This document shows, one piece after another, positions 23,662 through 36,795 of a DNA stretch of 64,000 bases (position 1 is the first letter of the stretch; each line of letters starts with the position of its first letter). Both the position numbers and the translations under genes were made by a program. Source of the stretch: Lepidurus packardi (lineage: Eukaryota > Arthropoda > Branchiopoda > Notostraca > Triopsidae); the NCBI GenBank assembly GCA_023053545.1, contig JAKZAN010000004.1:11160001-11224000 (forward strand), given 5' to 3'. The notes under the pieces were generated by a model. That model was given only the letters and a program-made list of their open reading frames with translations. It was not told where the DNA came from and searched no databases.

Positions 23662-23695
23662 CTATGCGAAAGAAAAGCAGAAAAAAAACAGGGGT
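23662..23695 (-). promoter_or_regulatory. Candidate splice acceptor directly before the gene 1 ATG
   Basis: Read on the minus strand, a pyrimidine-rich run ending TTTCTTTCGCATAG abuts the ATG. This is a good acceptor, and gene 2 has the same arrangement. If used, an upstream 5' UTR exon lies to the right, somewhere in the intergenic region, and the start codon is the first codon of its exon. The TAG is also an in-frame stop, which supports this ATG as the start. No upstream exon could be identified by eye. Confidence 0.55.
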
Positions 23696-26600
23696 TTTAT
23701 TAGAACTCGTCGTTTTTCCTGCTGGTAATAAAGAGAGTCATAATCAGTTTCACGCATTTCCGGAATGAGCGTTTCATGTGCGCACTTGAGGAAAACAATG
23801 GGGCGCAGGAGTTTGGGAAAAACTCACAAACCAGAGCTCAGAACAAAAGAATAGGGGTCACTCATGCAATTTCCCAGGGCGTGTGCAGCAACTCTTTTTT
23901 ATGTGTCTATTTCATTTGGAATGTATTTACTTTTAATGTATTCCGTTTTATTCGCTGTTATTTCATTGGACTATATTTTAGGTTCATTTGTTTTTATTTT
24001 ATTCTACATTGTTCTGTCTGACATCAGTCTGTGCTATTTTGTTTTTCGTGGAATCAAACTTGGCACCCAATTCGGTTTCTAGTCTTTAGATCTTCAAACT
24101 TTAGAGGAGAGAAATCAGTCTGACTTTGCGAAACGTTCCATGAAGGAAGGGGGGACTCCCGTTTTCTTTTACTGTCTGGAAGTTAGCGACACTGTATTGA
24201 TAAGAGATACATCAGGTTTGGGATTTGGGCTAGGTTAGAGGATGACAATTGGTCGAAAAAGTGGATAGATTCCAAGCTTCTTAAACTCCTTTATCGGTCT
24301 TCGAAAAACTTTCGCAACTTGTGGAGAAATCGACTATGCAAGCTTTAGAAGCACTACATGCTTGTTATTCGCGGTTCGCGTCCGATGTAGACATGGAAAG
24401 TTCGTTTTTTCTTGTTATAAATGAGGTATTGCCTTGTATTGTGTTGGTCTAAGGTATTGCGCTACAATTCCCATAAAATTATGTAAGTAAAATAAAACTA
24501 ATCTCAATTAAACAACCATGTTTGTTACGCCTGCCCAGTTAATTATATTTTATCCAATTTAGAACTTATTCAATTGTATTGCGTAGTACACCTTCAGTAT
24601 TTCTATCAGTGAATCAGTATTTCTTTGAGTATACTTTCAAACTAGAAAGCTGCTCTTCGTTTTTGGAGACATGGAAACTGATCTGGTTTTAAAACAATCT
24701 TCAAAGAAAGAAAAGGGAAGTAGAAAAAAAGGTTTAGTTTTGCCCACGCTGTACTTTCACGAGGACTAGTTATTTTTTCTTGCTTACGTATTAATTACTG
24801 GTTAGACAATTTGGAAGTTATGCGCTCTGGCTTTGTGGTTGTTCGTTAAGGTATAGGGACGGTGAGAAAAATTGGGCAGATTTCCTGAGCTCTACAGCGA
24901 TGTATTTTTCGAAGGTGATCCCATCTGAGCGACTTTCTCGTATTCCTGTTTCGAACAATCTATCTTTCTCCATCTTCGGACTAGCCCACGAGTTGGGGTT
25001 AACCACAACGTTCTTATCAGAGCAAAACGCATCCAGTCGTAAGCGACCGCCGCCCTTTATTAGAAATGCTGGTGGGCCAGATAAATGCACGGTTGGTTGC
25101 TCCTTTTTTTACCTGCTAATGCTCTGGTATATCTGTACATAGATAGATGATATAGGTGAGCAACTTCCACATCGTATCACACAAGAGATTTATTTAGCTC
25201 AAGGCTTTCGCGCTGCCAAAACTGTACACATAGAGCTATCCTGGGAGGAAGATAAAAAAAAAAGAAAAAAATTCGCTTTCAAACTCATCTCACGTGAACC
25301 GTGATGAGCTGCGCTAACTAGAACGTGCAAAAGAGCTGCTGTTGTGCCAAGGATCATTTTTTGGGGGTCTCCCACTTTTGTAGTTCTTCTCGCCAAGTGA
25401 AAGAAAGAATGAAAACACTTGTTGTAAGCTTTTGGCTCCAGTCCTGTTTCCCTAAAAGTGACTGGTTAAGCTTACTCATTTATTGCGGTATAACCCTTCT
25501 GACTATAAAGCTAACTTGCTGTACATAAAATCTCCCTAATGGGGCGGATTTTTTCTATCCCCTAAATATACAAATCTTCCCTCTTCTTCTTATTATTATA
25601 ATCAGCATTTACTAAGTTGTAGAGCGGTTTTTCTCTCGGGTTCCAGAAAAAAGCTTTTGTAACCGAAATGGAGTTGTCGTGATGATCAAGCAAGCCGTGC
25701 AGCTTTTCATTACAAAGATTAAGCTGTTTTGGGACAGTCTCTTCTCTCCCTTTCTCTCTTCTATTTTTTTGTATTTCATTTTATCTTTTGGCGTCTCTTG
25801 ACTTCATATTTTCAGCTCTTTTTCGCTCTTGTGTAAAATGTCGAAAAGACGGCGTGCGAAAAGACGAAAAAAAAACAACGGTATTCTTCGGGGGAATCAG
25901 GTTGAGAAAATAAGCTTTTCAGATATCTTTTGGGGGGAAAAGTTCTCTTCTTAAAGATTGTCTGCCTCAATTATGTCATCGCTTAAATTAAAAATGCCAG
26001 GCCAGCAGAATGTTATAACCCTTTTCAACAGTTACATTATACTATACAGAAGAAAAGAAGGAAAAAGTCCGATCTCTGTTATGCTGTTATGTGACCATCC
26101 CCCCCCCCCCCCCCCCCAAAAAAAAAAAATAGAAGTACCGGAAAGTCTTCGTTTTTTTACGGGGCGACGCTCGGACAATGGGCACTTTGGAGCTTTTTTT
26201 TTTTTTTTACAGTTTCCAAGAGTGCAACTCGACACTTTTCTATAGAGTACCAGCAATCTGTCCAAGCGCAGTCAGGAAAAACTGTCCCCTCATGCTCGTA
26301 ACAGGTTGCTGGCGATCTGCGCATGCGAAACACTCTGAATTTTCTTCTGGCGTCGTCTAAACACCTTACTGTATGATTGTATCCAACTCTTGGACCATCC
26401 CACGAAACGTTAGAGTATCTTAGTGCATATTTGAAGTCTAGGAATGTACAAAATAAAAATAAAGTTTAACAATAAACCATTTGGGGCTTCGGCGCCCACT
26501 AGGAAGAATAGAATCTGTCTTCCAGTTTTGATGCGAATTTCTAACGACATTTTTTGGCTAGTTTTTTAACAACATCAATAGTTCCAGAGCCACAGATGAT

Positions 26601-26907
26601 CTCTACAAAGTGAGGCATTTTCTTTGGCGTGCTAATTAAAAGTCGTAATTTTGGACCCCAAGACTGGAACACATGGCACAGCACGCCCCGGCAATTTGCC
26701 TTTAAGATAACCATCCCAGCGTGTCCACTGGTGGGAGACCCATAGATCCATATTTATATCAATTCTTTTCTTTCTTTTCCGTCTGGCTCCTTTTGTAATT
26801 TAATTCTATTTTTTTAGTCTGTTTAATTTTGACTTTCATTTCGGCCAAGCTGTTTTATAATGAGGTATCTACGGCCCCTTTGTCCCCTTTGCCAAGCTTA
26901 TCGCAGT
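23696..26907. other. 5' flank of gene 1, non-coding
   Basis: The promoter and any 5' UTR exon of gene 1 should lie in this direction, but I cannot place either. A 19-base C run joined to a 12-base A run lies at 26099-26129. Nothing else is distinctive. Confidence 0.5.
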
Positions 26908-26970
26908 AAGGCACCGATGTACTGCACGTAGTTAACAATTTTTTTGTCGAAAGATGGCACTGATGTCATA
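26908..26970 (+). repeat. Dispersed element, copy 2
   Basis: This matches the element at 15141-15210 in two blocks with conserved spacing, and shares AGATGGCACTGATGT with the minus strand at 60445-60459. It is probably part of a short interspersed or inverted-repeat element. Confidence 0.5.
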
Positions 26971-29900
26971 CCCCTATGTCGTGTGAATGCAGCAATTTTA
27001 AACAAATTGTAAACAAAAATTCAATACAAATTTAAGAATATAATTGAAAAATTATGGGTTAAAAACTATCTTAATAAAAATATCTTAGGCTGCGTCGAAA
27101 TATCCGTAGGCTGCCTCAAAATAAATATAATTTATTTAAAATTTGTCATAATTTGAATCAACATGCTCTGTGCGTGTGATTGGGGCGGTATTAGTAAGAC
27201 AGACCAACTTTTTTTTGTCCTTCCCAAGAAAGTCGTAAGGCCAGAAAAAAAGATAAATGAAAAGGGGAGTTGAGGGAAAGCTGAAGCGTGAAAGGGTTGA
27301 CATGTCATAAACGCAATCTGTTGGGTTTTGTTTTGTTGAGGGTCCGCTCTGACCCGAAAGATAAGCTCTCCTTGAAAGCTGTGATGATCTAAGAGAGTCG
27401 AGAAAGAGAATCAGTGTCGAGAATAGATAAAAATGGTTGTGGTCAGCTTTTTATGTGGCGCACGGTGAAGACAGGGCCACCCTGGTGCTATAGGCTCTTA
27501 CCGGGATTCTAATAGCGAGCATCTCAGCCTTTTTATATTGGCCAGTAACGCGAGAATGTGTGGCTCCTCCGCCGTTAATGGCATTTGCCCTATCTATATC
27601 ACCTGCGCTAACGTGATATAAAACTGCGACCGCACACACGGTTCAGCTTTCGGGGACTTTTTTTTAACATTATTTACACGCATTCGAGAAGTCCGTCGGT
27701 TTGTTTCTCCTCCACCATAGTAGTACAACTTTTTCTCTTGTACTTGTGCTCAACAGTCTATTTACGTTAGCGAGACCCAATAGCCAAAGTACTAATCTCG
27801 AATCTTCATCCGGGGTACAGGGATGATCTTTTGGGAATGTCCTAAAAGGGTATTTTGTCGAGAAAGAATGTGTCCAACTATTTTTGAGGTGGCTCGCTAC
27901 AGGGCGTCGAGAGTCACTTACAAACCACTTTTTAGTGCCAGGCTTGGATTTACATTAAATTTCACCTCATTCTCCCTTACAAGAAGAAAAAAAAAGGCGC
28001 TAACGAAGTATCCCACGTGCATTATGTCGACCCCCTTGGAAGACTGAATTTGCCCCCCCAACTTGGCTCGCAGCAGGAATCCCTGAGAAAGGTGACGGCC
28101 ACCAAAAACGGCCATTGATCGTGGGGGTCTCATTAGCTTATGAATCAAACTATTTTCCTACATTTTTTACTTCTCTTCTTTTTCATCTGGCACCCTTAGG
28201 TTTGCCACCAAGATCAAAACCTTAGTCTTACTTTAAGAGTATCGCGTGAATGTCTAATATTTCTTTATTTTTTTCTGCCTTTGGCAGCTTCCAATCATGT
28301 TAAGCTAGGGACAAGAGTGAAGGCTTACTTTGAGAGTATCGCACGAAATTCCGTCTTGATGAGGCGAAGCGAAGAGCGCCATGAAAGTGGTTCAGAAGAT
28401 ATTCCAGACGTGGAATGCTGCAAACAAATATTTTTTTTTCTCTTGTACTGGCCGATTTTGAGTTGGTAAAATCGTATTGTCTCACATCCAGGGACCGAGT
28501 TGAGTGGCTCAAGTGGTTCAACACCTTTGGTAAAACTATGCACCTCCTCCGTTGATAGCTTCGTTAAGCTAGGGAATTTTGCCCCTTGCAGGAGTGGGGA
28601 AAACTTGCGCAAATAGCTGCCACGAAGCGGCGGTCCGTACTTCGGAGTCACTTATGTGGACATAAGAGTATCGGATGTTGCGGGTGGTACTTATGTGCAC
28701 TGGTTCTCTCCGGTTTCTCAGGTTTTATTTCATTTCTTTTTGAGACCCACAAGGAGGGCAAATACTATACGGCGGTTTCTTCTTCTCTGTCGCTTTTTAG
28801 AGAGAAAAAGGCTGCAGAGAACAATGTTCAATTTGGGATGGATTTTCGTCTCAGAATATTAGAGCTGTTTCTTTCTTTATTAATATTCTCGTCCACCCTT
28901 TCCTTGAGGTCCAGGAAGTCTTTCGCAGAGGTCTTTTTTTTTTCTTTTTCTCCGGATTAAGGATCGGATGTCTTGAGTCTCTCCCAACCTGTGATGTTTG
29001 TCGTCTCGGATTTCGCCTCTCGTCGTCCTGTTCACGGGGATGTCACTGTGCTGTCGGTCCTTTTTCGGTTCCCAGACGCTCTCCTTTAGAGTAAAATCCG
29101 ATGCATGGGGAATGGCTAGCACCTCGCTACGATGTTATTTTGCTCCAGTTCGGCTCCTCTCTTCACTTTTTTAAAAAGGCTTTCGGCGCTTTCTCGAATT
29201 AGAATAACCGGTTGCGATTGACTCTTGTCGCACACAAGTGTCCCTATTAAGATCTATGGCTCAATACTCGGATGTTTATGTAGTAAGCACTTGGGATGTT
29301 GACTGGATTCAGCTGACGACTCGCCAAGAGTCTCCGAATGGTGTAAATATGTAAGCTTTGCGAGCTCACCAACCAATTGGTCGGTTGGAAGTCCACGTCC
29401 AACTCTTCCAACAGTCAATTTAAGAATCAGTGAATGTCACTCAATTTCTTTTCGTGTCTCCTTTGTCTGGGTGATACTCTGGACTCCCCTACGTGTCACC
29501 ATTTCAGAACGAATGTCCGCGGAAGGACCTGACCACCAATTGGGTGGCCTCCACCGGTTGTCGCCAATTACGCAGCTGCATGGCAAGAGCTTCCCCAGGA
29601 ATCTTTGTACGTTTCAGCAGAAAGAAAGAAGACACTAAAACGCTCACTCACAACAAACACGCTCACGCGGGGGAAGTCGAAAATCCTTTTGGGGTGGGAA
29701 GCAATACTTTGGTCGAACGCAAAACAAGGGCACAAGCGTGTCGTCGTTTCAATTTGGGTTAGATGAAAGTGACGTCCGACCACGGGACCGGACGGCCATC
29801 GACTGCTTGTTGGGTAACTTCTCCCAGGTAAGAATCCCGTAGCAGCAGCCAGCAGGCCACACCAAAGCCAGGTATATATCGAAAGAGCGACGCTGGTTAG

Positions 29901-32900
29901 ATCTCTCTCTCCCCATGCAGCGTAGGAAAGAACCGAAATGCTCTAGCTCATGGCCCCCAAAGGTAGATCAGGGTGCCATATAGGTAAAGCATTGTATGTG
30001 TGTGTGTGTGTTGCATCCGTGCCGTGCCCGAAGAGACGGTTACCATGGGGTTTTCAGGTTCTGTGATGAGGAGAGGACTCTTTCTAAACCGCGGAGGACT
30101 TGCCCCTCATACCTTACCGTTGGGTTACGTGGATCAGGACAGGTGTGCGCTGAATAGCAGAGTTGGCGAGTGTGTGTTCTTTCCGGGCAAGGGGCGGGGC
30201 CTGTTTTTACCATCTTACCAAGAAGTACATCGGTTTAATACCCGAGCAAAACGCTCCGAAGCCGTACCGCTGCTAGGGTTGCGAATTGTTCCGCGTTTTC
30301 TTTTCTAATTCTTCTTTTTTTATGCTTGGCTTGTTTACTTTATTTGTAGTTTATTTTTGAGGTTAGAGTTTTAATGGCGTAATGGAGAGGAGAAATAGCC
30401 AGTACTCTACTGTATGCAATGTTCTATGCCATGTTATATGCAAGCGGCCAAGAAGGGGATCACAAGAGAAAGGTGGAACATCTTCCATTTCCCAGCGAGC
30501 ACAGCACACATTAAGACAAGAAAAAAGAAATCCTCCTTACCGTCTTAACTCCGCTAAGAGAAAGGAGAAACTTTTTACCCGGGGTAGCATAAAGCACACA
30601 CATAACACGTAACTATTGGGGATTTTGGAACAAGCCAGTCTCTCTCTTTTGAGTCCGGGTTAAACGCGGACGGACGGACGGACATTATAGTCCAACGTTG
30701 TATTGTATTTCCTTTTTATTTCTTATGTGTTAAGGATAAGACGGAGGCGCTAATTAAAAAACGGACAGTCTACATTTCAACTTATGCATGTGTGTGTGTG
30801 AGAGTTTTCGCCACCCACATGGCTTTTGGGGGAAAAAGTATTTGCATTCCCGGAGCAGTTTTAAAGGGCGAGTGGATGAATGCTGCTTCATTACTAATAA
30901 TAACCATGTTTATGCTCGCAATGGCTGTAATGTAGTAACCTGTTTCTTTCGACAGCGTCAAATTTGCTCAGTAATTAAGGTGGGATATAGTCTGAACACT
31001 TACTCGAGTTATGGCCTGTGCGTGAGCCCTCGTCTCAATTTTTATTTCAATTTCTTGGCTCAGATATGCGTTATTTCGTAAGCTTTTGACTTACAGTGTG
31101 TCCCAAGTATGGTTAAACAGCAAAAGAAACCTCAAAAATAGTCGTGGCAGATAGAAAATAACGAGGAAACAAGGGGGTAACTATAGAGTAAGCGTCCCCC
31201 GTGACCTGTAAAGCAAGTCCGGCTTGGCGGGATATGCGAGTCACGTTGAAGAGCGTAGGACGGCCGAATTTTTTCGCCTCATTTACGGACGCATGTATCC
31301 TGAATTAGCGGCAGTATTGAAAGCAGCTGTGGCTAGATGGCGTAGGAATCGATAATAGCTAAACAAACACTATCGATAGCTAATCGGGGGAACGGAATTT
31401 AAGTTTGCGAACGTTTTCATCTTGTCGTGGGTTTTTGTGACGTAAATTTCATGCGACTTCAGTGTTTGGACGTAACTCATATACTATTAAACACTTGCAG
31501 ATAATTATTGACTTCATTCCACGCTTTCCAACTGCAAGGGGAGTGTATTTGTGAGAATGTGAGCCGTTTTTGAGCCAAACGTTGGTATTTACGGCACCGG
31601 TACACCGTCCTCACAGGTGAACTTGTTTCTTTTTTTTTGTATTTCTCAGCTACATATATCTCAAAGGAGCGTTTTAAACGTGTTGAGAAGTCTTCCCACA
31701 AGATATCATCTGCTTATGGCACATCTGAATAAGCTCTGCTATGAAACAAGGTTAGCTTTTACAGACAGCTTTAATTCAACCGCTCGTATAGTGACACTCC
31801 CCTCGAGCCAAAAGCCAAAAACTTCAAAAGGAGCTTTCCTCCAGCTAACATGAGCTCCCTAAGTATTCCAAGTCTTCTCCGTTAGAAGGTTCCTAGAAAA
31901 AGTCAGGCTTTCTTCGCCAAGAAGCAAGAAATCTTGCCAGGATCCCTATCACACATTTGAATTAATTTCGTTTTCTGCAGCACCGAGGTCAACAAACCCT
32001 TTCGGAATCGCCAATTGTCATTTGGCGTGTCAGAGATAAGTCTCTGGCTCTTTTTTTTCCTTCTTGTCTTTAGGTGCTATATTCCCTTACTTAAATCAAA
32101 AACACCCGGCCAAAAGCTTTCGAGGAAGCGATCGGTAAATGGCAGTTCAAGTCATTTGTTTATGACGGCGCTCATACCTGGCGTGAAATCTCAATCTCGC
32201 AAGTCGGATAGGGGTATCGTATTATAAAGTCTATAAAAAAAAAATATAAAAACTTCATGCCTATCCAGCTAAAGAGGTACTGATATTACTCACACGAATT
32301 CTAGGAAGGCTCGTAATGCTGTCCAGCGCGTGACGTAGCTTATAGGGCCAGACATGATAAACGTTTTCTCCGAGCATACTTAACCAAAAAACGCCAGCGT
32401 TGGGCTTACCTGTTGTGACTTTTCTCAGCGAATCAGCGTATAAACGAAGACGTCCGTACTTGGGGTAATACCTCTTACCTGCCACCCAAGACGTGTGTAG
32501 CAGTATTTTCCCGTCTTGTATACAATTTCACCCCCTCAGAAGGGTCCCCAAGTCCGTTCCAATTTCCATTTCTACGATTTTTTCCCTCTTTTCTTTGTTA
32601 TCTAGAGCGTTTATCAAACAAGGCAGATTCCAGGAGGCTTTCAGTCAAAGACGTTTCTGCAGGTAGAGATGCGTGAACTCGATTGCGCGAACCAGACATC
32701 TTCAAAGGCAGCACCAGGCAAGCCACCAGGAGGGTTGGATAGGGGTGTTAGCTAAGAGCCATAGGTTTCGGTGGATAAAAGATGCCCTAGTTGATAGACG
32801 CTTGTTCAATTTGGCCTTGTTGGTCGCCTCGTGTGCGCATGATCGAGCATTCTCCAATCTGGGAGCATGATTGCGCAAGTATGCTTTTCGGCGGCGCAGG

Positions 32901-34310
32901 AGACAAATAACTCGATAACTTTGGGTTCAAATTTCTGCTTCTTTCTCCATATCTATTATCTGGGGCAAAAATCTCGCCTTCTTTTTGGTCTTTCAAGGTT
33001 CCTTCGGCGTTTTGGAAGAACGATCCAAGGAATACAACAGAGGTGTACCATTTTCCCGAGCAGAGAGCAGCGAGCAGAAACGCTCTAGCCCTGTCACATC
33101 CTTCATCGAACTTCTTAAAAGCTGCTGCCTCTTCTGAAAGACTTTGTGCCTTTCAGAGTCATATACCACGTTTGCTGGTCAGAACGCAAATGTATTTATT
33201 TCCCCCCAAGAAGTGGATATGTTTTGTGTTGTGCCCCCAGCCTTGTAAAAGAAAGATGTCACCTTTGGGAAAAACGTGTTACCCTTTAGAGCTCACCTGA
33301 TTTATCTCTCATACTCGGGAGAGGAATCCGGAGAGATTTGCATAGAAAAACAATAGCTCCCTTCCCTGTCTGGGACATCACACATAAACCCCCTCAAAGG
33401 TACGAGAAATATGCTCATGGTCCAGTCACGCTCATTCTCCACAAAAGCAGGTTTATTAGTGTGTAACTTATATTTTGGCGAGCTCTATAAAATCCTGGAC
33501 AGGGAGGAGATTGAGGGGGGAGGGAGGCAGTTATAGTTTGACCAGATCTATAAAACGGGGAACCCGGGAACTTTTAACTCTGGCTCTTCTAACTCGGTTC
33601 GTGGAAGCGTGTGAACGTAGTAAACCCATTCTAATAAAGCTGTTTTTCCATAATTCTTTAGAATTTTCCTTTGCCTCGCTTACAAAGAAGTGCGTGGGAG
33701 AGCAACGAGTCAGTCGCCTATTGTCTATCAGCTTGGAACGTTCTTTAATGCAAATCTTACGATGTGTAGTAAAAAAAAATCATTATATTTTCGATTGCGT
33801 TTGAGGTTAAATATATTTCAAGGTAGAGGCCTTTGAAGACATGAAATGAAAATGTACACACATCTAGTTGAAGAATGAAAAGAGGCTCACGCTGACCACC
33901 TGTAGAGCGTAAAAATAGGCGGTGTTTGCATATGATGTGTTGCTGTCTCGTATTTGAGAAGGGAAAGGAAAAGAAAAAAGTGGCTCGTTTGGGGTAATTT
34001 GCGGCATGGGAACCGACAAACTAAAACTAACACACACAAAAACTAGTTACCATTGCCACGTCTGCTCCACGTAATAATTGCGTTGGCTCTGAACTTGACA
34101 GTCGAAGGGAAAATGAGACCCTTGAGGGGGAGATTTTCTTGGAAAAAGTATAGCAAGGAAGGAGCGCTGATCCTAAATCTCTTTTTTTTTTCTTTTTTTT
34201 TTTTTACTGTAGAGACTTGTCTCGTTCGTCGTAATGTTTCGTGAAGGCTATACATTCATTAGCAACAAGTTATACCGTACAGACGGTTAAACTGGGCCAT
34301 ATTTCTTCTC
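26971..34310. other. Non-coding interval
   Basis: Octamers (ATTTGCAT or ATGCAAAT) occur at 30840-30847, 33336-33343 and 33748-33755. GGAC repeats lie at about 30668-30684. ATCGATA is repeated at 31349 and 31373, each followed by GCTAA, and the second lies within the DREF-type site TATCGATA. No gene is recognised. Confidence 0.5.
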
Positions 34311-34735
34311 AATTTTGTTTATTTTTTTGTTTATTTGCAGTTGAGAATTGTTGATATCAAGAACAATGGAGGGTACGATTTTGTCTCCCGAAACTCTGTC
34401 GTTTTTCCACGTTTTTTTATTTTCTTCGTCGTAATGTGTATTGTTTTATTTTATTTTATTTATTTCGCTTATTTGTTTATTTTGTTTTATTTATTTTGTG
34501 TATTTGTTTAATTTTGTTTATTTTCAGTTGAGAATGGTTGATCATACAATATCAAGAACAATTGAGGGTACGATTTTGTCTCCCGAAGCTCTATTAAATG
34601 TCGTTTTTCCACGTTTTTTTTATTTTCTTCGTCGTATTGTGTATTGTTTTATTTTATTTATTTTGCTTATTTGGTTATTTTGTTTTATTTATTTATTTAT
34701 TTTGTTTTGCTTAGTTTTCTTGTATTTTTAGTTGG
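34311..34735. repeat. Tandem repeat, 187 bp unit, just over two copies
   Basis: TTGAGAATTGTTGATA...GAGGGTACGATTTTGTCTCCCGAA recurs at 34341 and 34528. It is joined by T-rich TTTATTT sequence that recurs a third time to about 34735. Open frames through it reflect the repeats. Confidence 0.85.
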
Positions 34736-36189
34736 ATGTGTACGTTACTTGTACCTTTCTGAGGCCAGACAGCCTATCAAATCCGGAAGCTTTCGTTTTC
34801 AAGGTGATCTTGATTTGACGTCAAGAAGCTCATTTTGTAGGATTGTCAGAACGTAAATTTTTCAAGCAGCGACTTGCCATTAAAAAAAAAAACGAGTTTT
34901 TCCTCTCCAGGTTGATCTGGCCTTTAATGGCGGGTTTACAGGTGACAGCTTAAGGACTTGGACACACCTGTAGAACATTGTCAGACGTCCCCTTGCGCTT
35001 CTGATTCTTGGAGTCCTTCCCGATCGAGTTTCTAGTGACGTCATACGAAAGTTTTTTTAGGACCGGGCTGTCTTGTTTCATTGCAACCTCAGGAGTCGGG
35101 TTTATTTAGAGCAGAGTCTTCAACATTTCAATGAGAACAGTCAAGGAAAAGCTTTTCTTTATTTAGATTCTTTTTTTTTTTTTTGGTAGTTGACGTCTGA
35201 AGTTATTGATAGGAAGGCATTTGGGGCTGCCTATCTTTTGCATACTAAGAGGCGCGTTTCTTTTGATAGCTTGGGATGAGAAAAAAGAAAGCAAAAAACG
35301 TTGTACAGTTGTAGCTACACATATTCTAGACAAGCGTTAAAAAATATGTTAAAAAATTTTGGATCAAAACTTGATAAGTGTTGGATCTTCTTGGGATACG
35401 TGTGGTGCTTCCAACACCCTTTAGGAAACATAAGGAAACATTCTTTTGTGTGAAAAACTGTTGACCACCAACAGGGCGAATGGCGTGAATTACGATGAGT
35501 TTGGAATCCCAGGTTCAGGGATTTTTCTTAATTCTCATAAGTTTACGTATTTCATGGTTTTCTTTCCCCAAACGTAGTAAAAACACTGGGAATGTGTATA
35601 TATACGTGTGTCTGTGTGTGCCGCTGGGTTTATTTTGATAAAGAAAATAGGGTTCACCCGTCTTGTGGTAAGAGGGTTTTATAACCATGGATTTTTTTTT
35701 ATTTTTTTTAGAAGGAGTTCTATATCATTTTATTATCAAATTGGGTTTCAGGAGTTGGGAGGTTAGCGAGGGGCGAAATTCTAGTCATAAAAAGTTTGGA
35801 TTTCATGCTCGGGTGAACTAATTGCTCTCCTTTTTTTCCAGCTAAGGATTTCAGGAAGTATGTGCTTGTTTACCGGTGCGTAATTTTCATTGATATAACT
35901 TGTTTTCTCGCTCTTTTGCTTTGGCATCACACTTAGTGTTTTACAACTCATAAGTTGTTCGAGCGGTCCACAAAAAAATTGATTTAGACGGTGGGAAAAA
36001 AAAAAAAAAAAAAAATACAAAACGAGAGCGTTCACTTCTTACGAAAGGTGCTTTGTTCCGGGAATGGGAACCAAACGACTCCATTTTTTGCTCTGGATTT
36101 CCTTAAGTATGAACGTGAGAACGGAGAAATTGAGCAATTTGTCAAACGTCTGACGTAATCACTCTTTCCCGTTTTATTTTCTTTCATAA
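34736..36189. other. Non-coding interval
   Basis: Two CRE palindromes TGACGTCA lie at 34816-34823 and 35036-35043. A poly-A run lies near 35999-36015. No gene is recognised. Confidence 0.5.
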
Positions 36190-36795
36190 TAATTTCTAAT
36201 AAAATCCATAATAATTAATAATAATGTTGATAGCAACAATTCTAGGAATAATTTCCATTTTATTGAGTCGCGTATACTATTTAGTAAGAACTTGAATAAC
36301 ATTCCTAATAATCTAAAAATAGTGTTAATACAATTTTTAGCAATTCTAGGAATAATTGCTATTTTATTGAGTCGCATATACTATTTAATAAGAACTTGAA
36401 TAATATTCCTAATAATCTAAAAATAATGTTAATTCAATTTTTAGCAATTCTAGGAATAATTGCTATTTTATTGAGTCGCGTATACTTTTTAATAAGAACT
36501 GAATAATATTCGTAATAATCTAAAAATAATGTAAATACAATTCTTAGCAATTCTATGAATAATTTTTATTTTATTGAGTCGCATATATTTTTTAATAAGA
36601 ACTTGAATAATATTCCTAATAATCTAAAAAATAATGTAAATACAATTTTTAGCAATTCTAGGAATAATTTCTATTTTATTGAGTCGCATATACTATTTAA
36701 TAAGAACTTGAATAATATTCGTAATAATCTAAAAAATAATGTTAGTACAATTTGCATCAATTCTAGGAATAATTTCTATTTTAAAAGTCGCATCT
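36190..36795. repeat. Tandem repeat, about 104 bp unit, five to six copies
   Basis: GAGTCGC followed by ATATACTATTTAATAAGAAC recurs at 36265, 36369, 36473, 36576 and 36681, with a degenerate sixth copy near 36786. The spacing is 103-105 bases. The unit is very AT-rich. One copy contains ATTTGCAT. Confidence 0.95.

Noticed and set aside
31212-31341. A short open stretch that looked protein-like at first reading
   Set aside because: On recounting the bases the frame ends at a TAG after an extra A, and the attractive second half is out of frame.
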